NCBI RefSeq assembly: GCF_000425645.1
Contig: NZ_AUDV01000006.1
Span: 434,001 to 498,000 of the forward strand
Direction of reading: 5' to 3'
Source of the DNA: Gaetbulibacter saemankumensis DSM 17032
GTDB lineage: Bacteria > Bacteroidota > Bacteroidia > Flavobacteriales > Flavobacteriaceae
Length of the DNA: 64,000 bases
Part shown: one piece after another, positions 1 to 9,332 of the stretch
How the letters are laid out: every line of letters begins with the position of its first letter
How positions within the stretch are numbered: the first letter of the stretch is position 1
Made by a program: the position numbers and the translations under genes
Notes under the pieces: generated by a model
Seen by the model: the letters and a program-made list of their open reading frames with translations, nothing else
Databases searched by the model: none
Told to the model about the DNA's origin: nothing

Positions 1-428
1 ATTTTTATGCATCCTTTATAAAATCTGAGAACGTAACCTTTATAGAAAACAAAACATATGATTTACTAAGCATCTCGACTGCCGCCCTGGTAACTTCAGG
101 CACAGCCACTTTAGAAACAGCTCTCTTTAAAGTACCTCAGGTTGTTTGTTATAAAGGAAGTGCTATTTCCTACCATATTGCTAAGCGTATTATTACTTTA
201 AGATTTATTTCTTTGGTAAATTTAATTATGGATAAAGAGGTCGTCACCGAACTTATCCAAAACGATTTTAACAAAAAACGCCTTAAAGAAGAACTGGACC
301 TTATTCTCAATGAAGAAGAGCGAAAAAAGATTTTCTTAAATTATAACGAATTAGAAAAGAAACTTGGAGGTAAAGGAGCCAGTGAGAAAGCTGCTAAACT
401 AATATTTAACGCATTACAGGATTCATAA
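1..428 (+). CDS. lpxB: Lipid-A-disaccharide synthase, C-terminal part (5' end outside window)
   Basis: The open frame runs in from the left edge (first full codon at 3) and stops at 428. LpxB joins UDP-diacylglucosamine and lipid X to make the disaccharide of lipid A at the inner membrane. The visible part has the nucleotide-sugar binding region typical of the family: TSGTATLETALF, then PQVVCYKG and an ISLVNLI stretch. Only the last ~140 residues are present, so the start cannot be judged. The next gene begins 2 bases after the stop, suggesting co-transcription. Confidence 0.88.
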   Translation, partial: FYASFIKSENVTFIENKTYDLLSISTAALVTSGTATLETALFKVPQVVCYKGSAISYHIAKRIITLRFISLVNLIMDKEVVTELIQNDFNKKRLKEELDLILNEEERKKIFLNYNELEKKLGGKGASEKAAKLIFNALQDS

Positions 429-430
429 AA

Positions 431-1009
431 ATGAAGTTTATAGGTATATTTATTGTTCTACTTTTTAGTTTTACAGCCTGTAAATCTTCGAAACAACATA
501 TTGAAAAAGCTTCTAATTCTAAGGAAGTTACTGAAAGCGAATCTTTGCAAAAAGACATGTCGAAGATAGATTCAACAGTCAATTCCTTTGTTTCTAATGA
601 GGCCATAAAAACCGAACCCATTTCTGAGTCCAAAGCCAGAAGTATTGCAGACTATGCTTTACAATTTGAAGGGGTAAAATACAAATGGGGCGGCACCACG
701 AAATCAGGAATGGATTGTTCAGGATTAGTTTTTGAATCTTTTAAAGCCCATGATATCATTTTACCTCGCATATCCCGGGATATGGCTAAAATTGGTGAAA
801 AAATTACCTTAAAAAAGGTTCAGGAAGGCGATTTATTATTCTTTAAAACCAGAAATCGGCGTAATACCATTAACCATGTTGGATTAGTTATAGATACTAA
901 TAGCGATATAAAATTTATACATGCTACATCAAGCAGCGGTGTAATTATTTCTAAGCTTTCAGAAAATTACTGGGAAAAAGCATACATAGAGGTAAGAAGA
1001 ATATTATAG
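431..1009 (+). CDS. NlpC/P60 family cysteine peptidase lipoprotein
   Basis: 192 aa. Residues 1-17 form a lipoprotein signal ending in a lipobox-like FTAC, so Cys17 is probably lipidated. A Ser/Lys-rich linker follows, then an NlpC/P60 domain from about residue 68. The catalytic triad is visible: Cys96 in MDCSGLVFESF, His149 in NHVGLVID and His164 in FIHATSSSG. The family cleaves peptide bonds in peptidoglycan stem peptides, so an outer-membrane-anchored wall hydrolase is likely. It starts 2 bases after lpxB, and comEC follows after 21 bases. The substrate is unproven. Confidence 0.88.
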   Translation: MKFIGIFIVLLFSFTACKSSKQHIEKASNSKEVTESESLQKDMSKIDSTVNSFVSNEAIKTEPISESKARSIADYALQFEGVKYKWGGTTKSGMDCSGLVFESFKAHDIILPRISRDMAKIGEKITLKKVQEGDLLFFKTRNRRNTINHVGLVIDTNSDIKFIHATSSSGVIISKLSENYWEKAYIEVRRIL

Positions 1010-1030
1010 TTTTGTATATTTATTGGGTAT

Positions 1031-3073
1031 ATGAAATTACTCAATTTTGCAATAATTAAATTGTGCTTTTGCTTCATTATTGGAATTATCATTGCTTTTT
1101 TTATTCCAATTGATTACACCTATAGTATTATTGGCACACTGTTCTTGATTATTAAACTTACTATTTCATACTTTCTGGCAAAAAAGAAATTTACTAAAAG
1201 CATATGGTTTGGAATTCTAAGCCTCACTACTATGATTTCTATTGGAATTCTGACCAGTAATTTACACAATCAGAAAAATTTTAAAAATCATTATACAACA
1301 GTCATACCTATAGTAGAACCTGATTCTCTCTATCCCATCTCTTTTAAAATCCGTGAAGCACTTAAGCCAAACAAATACTATCAGAAATATGTTGTAGACC
1401 TGCTTGAACTAAAAGGCCAGCCAGTATCGGGAAAACTTTTACTTCATATTAAAATAGATAGTCTAAAACCGTTACTTCAGGTAGACGACATCCTTTTTAG
1501 CAAAACACCAATTAAACCAATACAAACTCCTTTAAACCCTAACCAGTTTGATTATAAATCCTATTTAAAGAAACGATATATTTATCATCAATTAATTTTA
1601 GAAAGAAAGGAATTATATAAAATAGAGCATTCTTCTTCATCCATTTTAGGATTTGCTAATTCTATTAGAAATCACATAAGTTCCAAGCTTAGTAAACAGA
1701 ATTTTTCAAATGATGAACTCGGTGTAATCAAAGCACTATTTCTTGGTGAACGGACTGACATAAGTGAATCGCTATATGAAAATTACAAAAATGCCGGAGC
1801 GATTCACATACTAGCAGTCTCTGGCCTTCATGTTGGAATTATTTTAATCATTCTCAATTTCATATTACAGCCCATAGAACGGTTTAAATATGGTAGACAA
1901 TTGAAAACTATTCTCTTAATTATTACTCTATGGCTATTTGCTATTGTTGCAGGTTTATCTGCATCTGTTACACGAGCCGTAACCATGTTCAGTATTGTAA
2001 CCATAGCTTTAAACCTAAAACGACCTACTAATATTTACAATACCTTAGCCATTAGTATATTTGTAATTTTATTGTTTAAGCCTATGTTTCTATTTGATGT
2101 AGGCTTTCAACTTAGTTATGCAGCTGTATATGCTATAGTCGCTATCGACCCACATTTAAATAAAATCTGGTCACCAAAACACTTAATCACTAAAAAGTTA
2201 TGGCACACTCTAACAGTTACCATGTCTGCTCAACTTGGCATCCTTCCTTTAAGCCTTTATTATTTTCACCAATTTCCAAGTTTATTTTTTATTTCAAACC
2301 TCATTATAATACCATTATTAGGTATTATTCTAGGATTTGGTATTCTAGTCATTTTACTTACCATTCTAAACTTACTTCCCCCATTTATAGGAGAGACCTA
2401 TAGTTTCGTTATTAACAGAATGAACCTATTTATTACTTGGGTCGCCGAACATGAGCATTTTATTTTCAAGCATATTTCTTTTAATATATATTATCTTATT
2501 ATGAGCTACTATTTGATTATAGCTAGCTTCAGACTAATTACGAAATACAACAACTCCAGACTAAAGACTTTTTTGATATCAATCATTGTTTGTCAGATTA
2601 CGATACTTTACACTCAAGCGATTAAGCCTAAACATCAATTGGTAATTTTTCATAGCAACAAACATAGCTTAATAGGTAACACCAATAACAATTTAACCGC
2701 CATATCATCTGAAATGGACTGTATTACAAATACCATGACGCAAACCGTTAAAAATTATCAAGTTGGCAACTATATTAATAACACCATCAAGAACTCTTTA
2801 AAGGACTTTTATTTATTAAACAATAAGAAGCTTTTAGTAATTGATAGTTTAGGAGCTTACAATATTAAATCCTTCAAACCTGATTACATCTTATTAAGAC
2901 AATCACCCAAAATAAATTTGAAACGTTTAATTGACTCTATACAACCGAAATACATCATTGCTGATGGAAGTAATTACAAATCGTATGTAGAGCAATGGAA
3001 AATAGTTTGTAAAAATAAAAAACTCCCTTTTCATAGCACTTATGAAAAAGGAGCTTTTATAATAAACTATTAA
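1031..3073 (+). CDS. comEC: ComEC/Rec2-family competence membrane protein
   Basis: 680 aa polytopic membrane protein. It has an N-terminal DUF4131-like part (residues ~20-190 with two membrane helices), then the Competence domain with the hallmark region FLGERTDIS...AGAIHILAVSGLHVGI near 245-275 and repeated hydrophobic helices to about residue 510. ComEC forms the inner-membrane channel for incoming single-stranded DNA. The last ~170 residues lack the HxHxDH metallo-beta-lactamase motif found in longer ComEC proteins; a degenerate soluble domain is left. It follows the NlpC gene by 21 bases and converges with the thioredoxin gene. Role in uptake is inferred from the family. Confidence 0.88.
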   Translation: MKLLNFAIIKLCFCFIIGIIIAFFIPIDYTYSIIGTLFLIIKLTISYFLAKKKFTKSIWFGILSLTTMISIGILTSNLHNQKNFKNHYTTVIPIVEPDSLYPISFKIREALKPNKYYQKYVVDLLELKGQPVSGKLLLHIKIDSLKPLLQVDDILFSKTPIKPIQTPLNPNQFDYKSYLKKRYIYHQLILERKELYKIEHSSSSILGFANSIRNHISSKLSKQNFSNDELGVIKALFLGERTDISESLYENYKNAGAIHILAVSGLHVGIILIILNFILQPIERFKYGRQLKTILLIITLWLFAIVAGLSASVTRAVTMFSIVTIALNLKRPTNIYNTLAISIFVILLFKPMFLFDVGFQLSYAAVYAIVAIDPHLNKIWSPKHLITKKLWHTLTVTMSAQLGILPLSLYYFHQFPSLFFISNLIIIPLLGIILGFGILVILLTILNLLPPFIGETYSFVINRMNLFITWVAEHEHFIFKHISFNIYYLIMSYYLIIASFRLITKYNNSRLKTFLISIIVCQITILYTQAIKPKHQLVIFHSNKHSLIGNTNNNLTAISSEMDCITNTMTQTVKNYQVGNYINNTIKNSLKDFYLLNNKKLLVIDSLGAYNIKSFKPDYILLRQSPKINLKRLIDSIQPKYIIADGSNYKSYVEQWKIVCKNKKLPFHSTYEKGAFIINY

Positions 3074-3080
3074 AAGTAAA

Positions 3081-3626
3081 TTATTGAAATTCCGGTTTGA
3101 ATGCCAAATAATAGGAATTAAACTCCTCCTGTGTCTTAATAGATTTATGGTCGTCTTCCTTAAACATTTTTAAATACAACTCTAATTGTTGTGGTTTTTG
3201 ATACCCTTTAATTGGTGCCAACATTTCACCTTTTTCATCTAAAAAAACAATGGTTGGATAGGCCTGAATCTGAAAATACCTTGCCAGCTCATGTAAAGAA
3301 TTTCTACGATTGGCTAATTCGGGTTTATAGGAAGGATTTGAAAAGATCTTCCCCTTATAGTTTATTTCCCCATCACCTTCTGCATTAAACTTTACGGCAT
3401 AGTAGTTTTGATTTACATAATCGACAACATCTTCATTATGAAATGTGTTCTTATCTAACATTTTACAAGGACCACACCAATTGGTATACATGTCCATCAT
3501 AATTTTTTTTGGTGTTTTCTTTTGAAGCTCTATAGCCTCTTCAAAAGACACCCAATTAATTTCCTGCCCAAAACTACCTAAGTGGGTAAAAACTATAATA
3601 AATAATAAGAAAACTATCTTTTTCAT
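3081..3626 (-). CDS. Secreted thioredoxin-fold protein
   Basis: 181 aa with a cleavable signal peptide (MKKIVFLLFIIVFTHLGSFG) and one thioredoxin domain. The redox motif WCGPCKML lies near residue 50, and the cis-Pro region AYPTIVFLDEKG is intact. It is of the thioredoxin_7/DUF255-like type common in Bacteroidota, probably acting as a periplasmic thiol reductase or chaperone. It converges on comEC with 7 bases between the stops. A hairpin terminator for the upstream transporter gene lies between this gene and 3715, so it probably has its own promoter. Confidence 0.85.
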   Translation of the reverse strand: MKKIVFLLFIIVFTHLGSFGQEINWVSFEEAIELQKKTPKKIMMDMYTNWCGPCKMLDKNTFHNEDVVDYVNQNYYAVKFNAEGDGEINYKGKIFSNPSYKPELANRRNSLHELARYFQIQAYPTIVFLDEKGEMLAPIKGYQKPQQLELYLKMFKEDDHKSIKTQEEFNSYYLAFKPEFQ

Positions 3627-3663
3627 AATAAACTAAGTTGCAAAACCTATACCGAACTTACAA

Positions 3664-3689
3664 AAAATGCTCCATAATTGGAGCATTTT
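3664..3689 (-). terminator. Rho-independent terminator after POT transporter 1
   Basis: A perfect 10-bp stem, AAAATGCTCC / GGAGCATTTT, with a 6-base loop. On the minus strand it is followed by a T run and lies about 25 bases after the stop of the transporter gene at 3715. Confidence 0.8.
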
Positions 3690-3714
3690 AAATATAATTT
3701 CATGTTTTTTTCGA

Positions 3715-5490
3715 TTAACGAACACCATGCATAAGTTTTTTTAACACGGGATTTAATCCAAAAATTAACAGACCAGACACTATAGGTACAATAGTAAAAA
3801 TCAGGAAAAAGGTAGATAAACTATACTCCTGAGTAATTTTCTCAATCTGACCACCAAACACAGCGGCTAATTTATTTCCAATAGCAATCGCCAAATACCA
3901 CATACCAAACATTAGGGCTATCATACGTCCTGGCACCAATTTACTCACGTACGACAGTCCAACTGGTGACAAACATAATTCACCTAACGTATGTAATAAA
4001 TATGCTAATATTAACCAAATCATACTCACTTTAACTCCTTCAGCCACACCGTAAGATCCAAATGCTAATAAGCCAAATCCACCACCCATGATGATTAATC
4101 CTAAGGCATATTTTCCAGCTGCCGAAGGATTATATTTACTTTCGAACCATTTAGAGAACAAAGAAGCAAATACTATAATAAAGAAGGAATTCAAAATACT
4201 AAACCACGATACGGTAATTTCACTTACATCGGCCGTAAACTCTCTTACTAGCATCCAAATTACGATACTCCACATAGCTAAGAAACAAACGACCAATACA
4301 ATATTAGAGTAAGGTATCTTCTTAAAAGTCTTCTTCCATAAATCGTATAAAACGTAAGTAATAATCAATAATGGAATTACAGTTAACAACCCATTAATCA
4401 CATTAAATGTTAAAGCAGAATTACCTTCTAATACGCGATCAACATTATCTCGGGCAAATAGAACTAATGACGAAGCCCCTTGCTCAAAAGACATCCAGAA
4501 GAACACCGTAAAGAATGCGAATATGATAAAGGCCAACATACGATCACGTACCACTGCCGTATATCTTAAAATACGCCCTATTACTAAAAACAAGAATAAG
4601 ACCAGACCTATTAACACCGCCACATATTGTCCTTCTACATCGCCCATTTTAAAGGCAGAAAACATATCTAAATTAGCAATTTTAGACATTGGATCATTAA
4701 TAGCATAGCCCAAACCAATAACAGCACAAACAACAATTAATATTTTATCTAATAATGTAAAAGGGTTTTCCTTTTTAGTTTCAGCTTCTTCGTTAAGCTC
4801 TGCAATATGATCATCGGCATCCATTACATCTTCAACCTCATATTCCTTTGTTGGTTTTTTACCAATTTTTCCAAACAAATTACCTGAAAACGAAAACTGT
4901 AATGTTCCTAATAACATAAAAATTCCAGCCAAACCAAAACCATATGACCAGCCAATTTTCTCAGCTAAATAACCACATAGCATCATTCCGAAAAATGCTC
5001 CAGCGTTTACTCCCATATAGAAAATAGTATAGGCACCATCCTTTTTCTCTGGATGGGTTTTATACATTTCCGAAATTATCGAAGTAATATTAGGTTTAAA
5101 AAATCCAGTACCCACAACTAACAAACCTAATCCTAAGTAAAGAAAAAATTCAGTTTCGATGGCCATACTAGCATGTCCTAAAGCCATGATAATAGAACCA
5201 ATAATAACAGCCCAACGGTATCCGGTTAATTTATCGGCAATTATCCCACCCAATATAGGTGTAATATAAAGTAACATGGCATAGGTACCAAACAAGGCTC
5301 CTGCATTTTCAGCGGACCAACCCCACCCTGGATTAGCTCCTACTACCGCATAAGTTAAAAAATTTACTAAAAGCACACGCATTCCATAAAACGAAAAACG
5401 TTCCCACATTTCAGTAAAAAATAATACAAACAATCCTGCCGGGTGGCCTAACACCTTATCCTTAAAAAGATTATCAACGTCTGTTGTCAT
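3715..5490 (-). CDS. POT-family proton-dependent oligopeptide transporter (591 aa)
   Basis: Major-facilitator protein of the POT/PTR2 family with about 14 hydrophobic segments. The family's N-terminal signature FFTEMWERFSFYGMR is at residues ~25-40, followed by the GGIIADKLTGYR loop. A charged insert around 215-245 separates the helical bundles. It should import di- and tripeptides with protons across the inner membrane. It sits beside a second POT gene and a DPP-IV-like peptidase, which together suggest peptide scavenging. Each transporter gene is followed by its own terminator. Confidence 0.9.
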   Translation of the reverse strand: MTTDVDNLFKDKVLGHPAGLFVLFFTEMWERFSFYGMRVLLVNFLTYAVVGANPGWGWSAENAGALFGTYAMLLYITPILGGIIADKLTGYRWAVIIGSIIMALGHASMAIETEFFLYLGLGLLVVGTGFFKPNITSIISEMYKTHPEKKDGAYTIFYMGVNAGAFFGMMLCGYLAEKIGWSYGFGLAGIFMLLGTLQFSFSGNLFGKIGKKPTKEYEVEDVMDADDHIAELNEEAETKKENPFTLLDKILIVVCAVIGLGYAINDPMSKIANLDMFSAFKMGDVEGQYVAVLIGLVLFLFLVIGRILRYTAVVRDRMLAFIIFAFFTVFFWMSFEQGASSLVLFARDNVDRVLEGNSALTFNVINGLLTVIPLLIITYVLYDLWKKTFKKIPYSNIVLVVCFLAMWSIVIWMLVREFTADVSEITVSWFSILNSFFIIVFASLFSKWFESKYNPSAAGKYALGLIIMGGGFGLLAFGSYGVAEGVKVSMIWLILAYLLHTLGELCLSPVGLSYVSKLVPGRMIALMFGMWYLAIAIGNKLAAVFGGQIEKITQEYSLSTFFLIFTIVPIVSGLLIFGLNPVLKKLMHGVR

Positions 5491-5521
5491 AAAAAATATT
5501 TAATAGTTATAATTAAGAAAA

Positions 5522-5538
5522 CCCTCTTAATGAGAGGG
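5522..5538 (-). terminator. Rho-independent terminator after POT transporter 2
   Basis: CCCTCT / AGAGGG stem with a 5-base loop and a TTTTC tail on the minus strand, about 10 bases after the stop of the 5547-6932 gene. Confidence 0.75.
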
Positions 5539-5546
5539 CATTTATT

Positions 5547-6932
5547 TTAATTTTTTGCTAGTTCCAGTTCTTCGGCATCCATTATTTCACGCTCGTTATC
5601 TTCAACGCCATGCGTTAATTTCTCCAGTTTCTTACGGAATATCATCACTCCTAAACCAAAAAGCACACTAAATATAGCAATACCAGTAAAAATGGTTAAT
5701 TCACCAACGCCTTCAGCGGATTCTCCTAACAGTCCAGCAAGTTTATTTCCAAACCCGGTCATTGCAAAATAAACGCCCATCATTAGAGAGGCGTATTTTA
5801 CTGGCGCTAATTTTGTAATATAAGATAAAGCTACTGGCGATATACAAAGTTCTCCAATCGTGTGAAATAAATAAGCTAATACTAACCAATACATGGCAGA
5901 TGCTCCCGTATTATTATATTCCACGGCCGCCGCCGACATGAAAAAGAATCCTGTTCCCATTATAATAAGTCCGAGTATCATCTTAAATAAAGATGTTGAC
6001 AATAAGCCTTTCAACTTCCTTTTAGCCCAAAATGCCGCTACAGAGGTTCCTAGAAAAATAATGAACATGGCATTTAACGACTGGAACCATGATGCTGGTA
6101 CTTCCCACCCCATTAGCATTCTGTTGGTATTTTCTTTGGCGTAAATATTCATTAATCCTCCAGCCTGCTCAAATGCACCCCAAAAAACAATTACCAATAA
6201 GAAAGAAACAAATAATACAATTACACGATCTCTTTCAATAGGAGTTAAAGGTTTATTCATCGCTTCTTTATCTGTTTCATTTTCCGAGGTTCCTAAAAAG
6301 TTTCCAACTTGTTTTAAATACTTTTGTCCCAGAACATATTGCAACAAACCTAATCCCATTCCAATACCCGCTAATCCGAAACCGTAATGCCAGCCATGAA
6401 CTTCTCCTACGTAACCAACAATTAAACTTGATAAAAATGCTCCTACATTTATACCAATATAAAAAATGGTAAATCCTTTATCTCTTCTTATATCACCTTG
6501 CTTATATAATCCACCAACCATAGTTGAAATATTCGGTTTTAATAAACCTACTCCTAATATGATTAAGCCTAAACCAGAATAGAAAGCCCACATCTGCTCA
6601 ATAGCCAAAACACTATGCCCTGCCACTAATAAGATCCCTCCATAAAGCACAGATCTTTTCTGACCAAAAAATTTATCGGCTAACCAGCCTCCCGGAATAG
6701 ATGCCACGTACACTAACATCGTATACCAACCGTAAAGCGCTAAAGCTTCACCATTAGACCAACCTAAACCAGCATTGGCATCACTAGTAGCTTGCACTAA
6801 ATATAAAACGAGAATTGCACGCATTCCGTAATAAGAAAAACGCTCCCACATTTCCGTAAAGAATAAAACGTATAAACCTACTGGGTGTCCGAAAAGTTCT
6901 TTTTGATGTGGTTGTTTTACTAAATTTGTCAT
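5547..6932 (-). CDS. POT-family oligopeptide transporter (461 aa)
   Basis: A second POT/PTR2 transporter with the same N-terminal signature, FFTEMWERFSYYGMR, and the loop GGWLADKFFGQKR. At 461 aa it lacks the extra central helices of its 591-aa neighbour and has about 12 membrane helices. Predicted to be a proton-coupled di/tripeptide importer. It lies 44 bases downstream of the peptidase gene on the same strand, so peptidase and transporter may be co-transcribed: the periplasmic enzyme releases dipeptides that the transporter takes up. Confidence 0.9.
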   Translation of the reverse strand: MTNLVKQPHQKELFGHPVGLYVLFFTEMWERFSYYGMRAILVLYLVQATSDANAGLGWSNGEALALYGWYTMLVYVASIPGGWLADKFFGQKRSVLYGGILLVAGHSVLAIEQMWAFYSGLGLIILGVGLLKPNISTMVGGLYKQGDIRRDKGFTIFYIGINVGAFLSSLIVGYVGEVHGWHYGFGLAGIGMGLGLLQYVLGQKYLKQVGNFLGTSENETDKEAMNKPLTPIERDRVIVLFVSFLLVIVFWGAFEQAGGLMNIYAKENTNRMLMGWEVPASWFQSLNAMFIIFLGTSVAAFWAKRKLKGLLSTSLFKMILGLIIMGTGFFFMSAAAVEYNNTGASAMYWLVLAYLFHTIGELCISPVALSYITKLAPVKYASLMMGVYFAMTGFGNKLAGLLGESAEGVGELTIFTGIAIFSVLFGLGVMIFRKKLEKLTHGVEDNEREIMDAEELELAKN

Positions 6933-6976
6933 AAATTTTATATTGGTTATTTTTTAATTTTAGATTGTTTAAGTTA

Positions 6977-9178
6977 TTATTTATTGGCAGTCTCAATCTT
7001 ATCTCCCAATTTAGCGTCGATGAAGTTAGTCATTTTTTTATAAAGGTGTAATCTGGTATTACCACCATAAATGCCATGATCTTTATCGGGATATATAGCC
7101 CAATCAAATTGCTTATCGGCCTGAACTAAAGCTTCAACTAAACGCATGGTGTTTTGCACGTGCACATTGTCATCTCCAGAACCATGAATAAGTAAAAAGT
7201 CACCTTTTAATTTTTCCACATGATTTAAGGGCGAATTATTATCGTAACCACTTGCATTGGTTTGTGGCACTCCCATATAACGCTCGGTATAAACAGAATC
7301 GTAAAATCGCCAGCTGGTAACCGGGGCTACTGCAATAGCCATTTTAAAAATATCGTTACCTTTAAATAGACAGTTACTACTCATAAAGCCACCAAAACTC
7401 CAACCGAATATTCCAATTCTGGAAGCATCAACATAGGGCAAATCACCTAATAACTTAGCCGCGCCAATTTGATCTTCAACTTCATACTTACCTAATTCAT
7501 TCTGGGTGATTTTTTTAAATTCAGAGCCTTTAAAACCTGTACCGCGTCCATCAACACAGGCTACGATATACCCTTTCTGTGCTAGATATTCAAACCAATA
7601 ATCATTTGCACTATGCCATTTATTCACTACTTCTTGAGAACCAGGACCTGAATACTGATACATAAATAGCGGATACGCCTTATTTTCATCAAAATCTGCA
7701 GGTTTAATCATCCACATATTAAGATTGTTACCATTTATCTGAATCGTAGAAAATTCCTTTGTAGAAATAATGTAATTTGAAAGTTTGGCCTCCAATTCCT
7801 CATTAATTACAATATTCTTTATGACATCTCCAGACTTGGCATTATTTAAAGTGTACCGAGGTGGTGTTGTAGCACTTGAAAACGTATTAATGAAAAAAGA
7901 AAAATCTGCACTAAAGGCTGCGTCATTAGTCCCTTCTGTTTTTGTTAATCGGGTTTTACCTCGACCATTTAATTTAACCGAATACACATCACGGTTAATA
8001 GAACCATTTTCTACCGATTGATAAAAAATTCTGTTCGTTTTTTTATCATAACCATAATAATTAGTGACCTCCCAACTCCCTGTAGTTACTTGATTTATTA
8101 ATTTACCAGACTCTGTGTAATGGTAAATGTGATTATAACCGTCCTGCTCACTGGTCCAAATAAAACTATTGTCTTCTAAAAACGTTAAATCGTCTGAGAT
8201 AGCAACATAGGCGTTATCTCTTTCTTCTAACACTATATGAGACGTATTATCGTCTGTATGAATCATCCACAAATCCAGATTATTCTGACCGCGATTTAAA
8301 TATTGAGCACTTAAAATATCGGAGTCGTTGGTCCATTTTATACATGGGATATAGAAATCTTCATAGTTTTTATCTAAATTAACTTCTAACGTTTTATCGG
8401 CGGTAAAATCATAAATATGTAACGATACTTTCGAATTAGCTTCTCCTGGTTTTGGATATTTAAAAACCTGTTGCGTTTGATACAGTGCTTTCCCGTAAAT
8501 ATCCATTGAAAATTCAGGCACATCAGTTTCATCAAACTTTATATAGGCTATTTTATCACTATCAGCATTCCAATCGAAGGCCCGTACAAATGCAAATTCT
8601 TCTTCATAAACCCAATCGGTAATACCGTTAATTATTTTATTCTTTTCACCATCAAAAGTTATTTGTTGGGTCTCACCAGAAACTAAATCTTTTACAAATA
8701 AGTTGTTTTCATAGCCGTATGCTATTTTAGTACCATCGGGTGAAAAAGTAGGCTCTTGAATTTTCTCTTCGGAAACTTTAATCAACGAACCATCACTAAT
8801 AGTATAAACGAAATAATGTCCTAACACCGAACGCCTGTAAACCGACTCTTCATTGGTTGCCAAAAGCACTTTAGTTTCATCTTCACTAAACTTATAATCT
8901 GAAAAGTACCTAAGGTCAGGAATGCTTCTGGAATCGACCAAAGTTTTTACCTTCTCTAAAGTTTCGTAGTTGTAAATATCGATTGTTGTTGCATAGGTGT
9001 TTCTATCGAAATTAAAAACGGAGTATTGCTTACCGTTAGCCATAGAGTGCAAAACATCCATATGCTCAGCGCTAAAGCTCCCATCCCATATCTCTTCAAG
9101 GCTGATGTTTTTTGTTTGTGCGAACAAAACACTGGTAAATAACAGACAGACTTGTAAGGATAATTTTAGGTATTTCAT
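6977..9178 (-). CDS. S9B dipeptidyl-peptidase IV-like serine peptidase
   Basis: 733 aa with an N-terminal signal peptide (~20 aa), a beta-propeller region (DPPIV_N, about 100-460) and a C-terminal alpha/beta-hydrolase domain. The catalytic triad is readable: Ser594 in GWSFGG, Asp669 in GSGDDNVH and His701 in DKDHGIYGG. A VYEEEFA stretch matches the double-Glu motif that holds the substrate N-terminus. It removes X-Pro or X-Ala dipeptides from peptides in the periplasm. The two downstream peptide transporters support a role in peptide nutrition. Confidence 0.92.
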   Translation of the reverse strand: MKYLKLSLQVCLLFTSVLFAQTKNISLEEIWDGSFSAEHMDVLHSMANGKQYSVFNFDRNTYATTIDIYNYETLEKVKTLVDSRSIPDLRYFSDYKFSEDETKVLLATNEESVYRRSVLGHYFVYTISDGSLIKVSEEKIQEPTFSPDGTKIAYGYENNLFVKDLVSGETQQITFDGEKNKIINGITDWVYEEEFAFVRAFDWNADSDKIAYIKFDETDVPEFSMDIYGKALYQTQQVFKYPKPGEANSKVSLHIYDFTADKTLEVNLDKNYEDFYIPCIKWTNDSDILSAQYLNRGQNNLDLWMIHTDDNTSHIVLEERDNAYVAISDDLTFLEDNSFIWTSEQDGYNHIYHYTESGKLINQVTTGSWEVTNYYGYDKKTNRIFYQSVENGSINRDVYSVKLNGRGKTRLTKTEGTNDAAFSADFSFFINTFSSATTPPRYTLNNAKSGDVIKNIVINEELEAKLSNYIISTKEFSTIQINGNNLNMWMIKPADFDENKAYPLFMYQYSGPGSQEVVNKWHSANDYWFEYLAQKGYIVACVDGRGTGFKGSEFKKITQNELGKYEVEDQIGAAKLLGDLPYVDASRIGIFGWSFGGFMSSNCLFKGNDIFKMAIAVAPVTSWRFYDSVYTERYMGVPQTNASGYDNNSPLNHVEKLKGDFLLIHGSGDDNVHVQNTMRLVEALVQADKQFDWAIYPDKDHGIYGGNTRLHLYKKMTNFIDAKLGDKIETANK

Positions 9179-9305
9179 TAAAAAAAATATTTATTTCTTA
9201 AAAGGTCGCCAAGTTTACTAAAAATTACGCAATAAACCATTCACATTAACACTTATATAACGTCTATTAAATAAATTACACTTTAATTATTCCTGTTAAC
9301 TGTAG

Positions 9306-9313
9306 TATCTTTG
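9306..9313 (+). promoter_or_regulatory. Bacteroidota-type -7 box upstream of mvaA
   Basis: TATCTTTG fits the TAnnTTTG -7 consensus of Bacteroidota sigma factors, 19 bases upstream of the mvaA ATG. A weak -33-like TTTA lies at 9282-9285, 20 bases before it. This is pattern matching only. Confidence 0.5.
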
Positions 9314-9332
9314 CCTTGTTAATTAAAATTTT

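Noticed and set aside
3715-6932. Tandem POT transporters as a novel cluster
   Set aside because: Paired POT transporters with a DPP-IV peptidase are an ordinary peptide-use arrangement in Bacteroidota.
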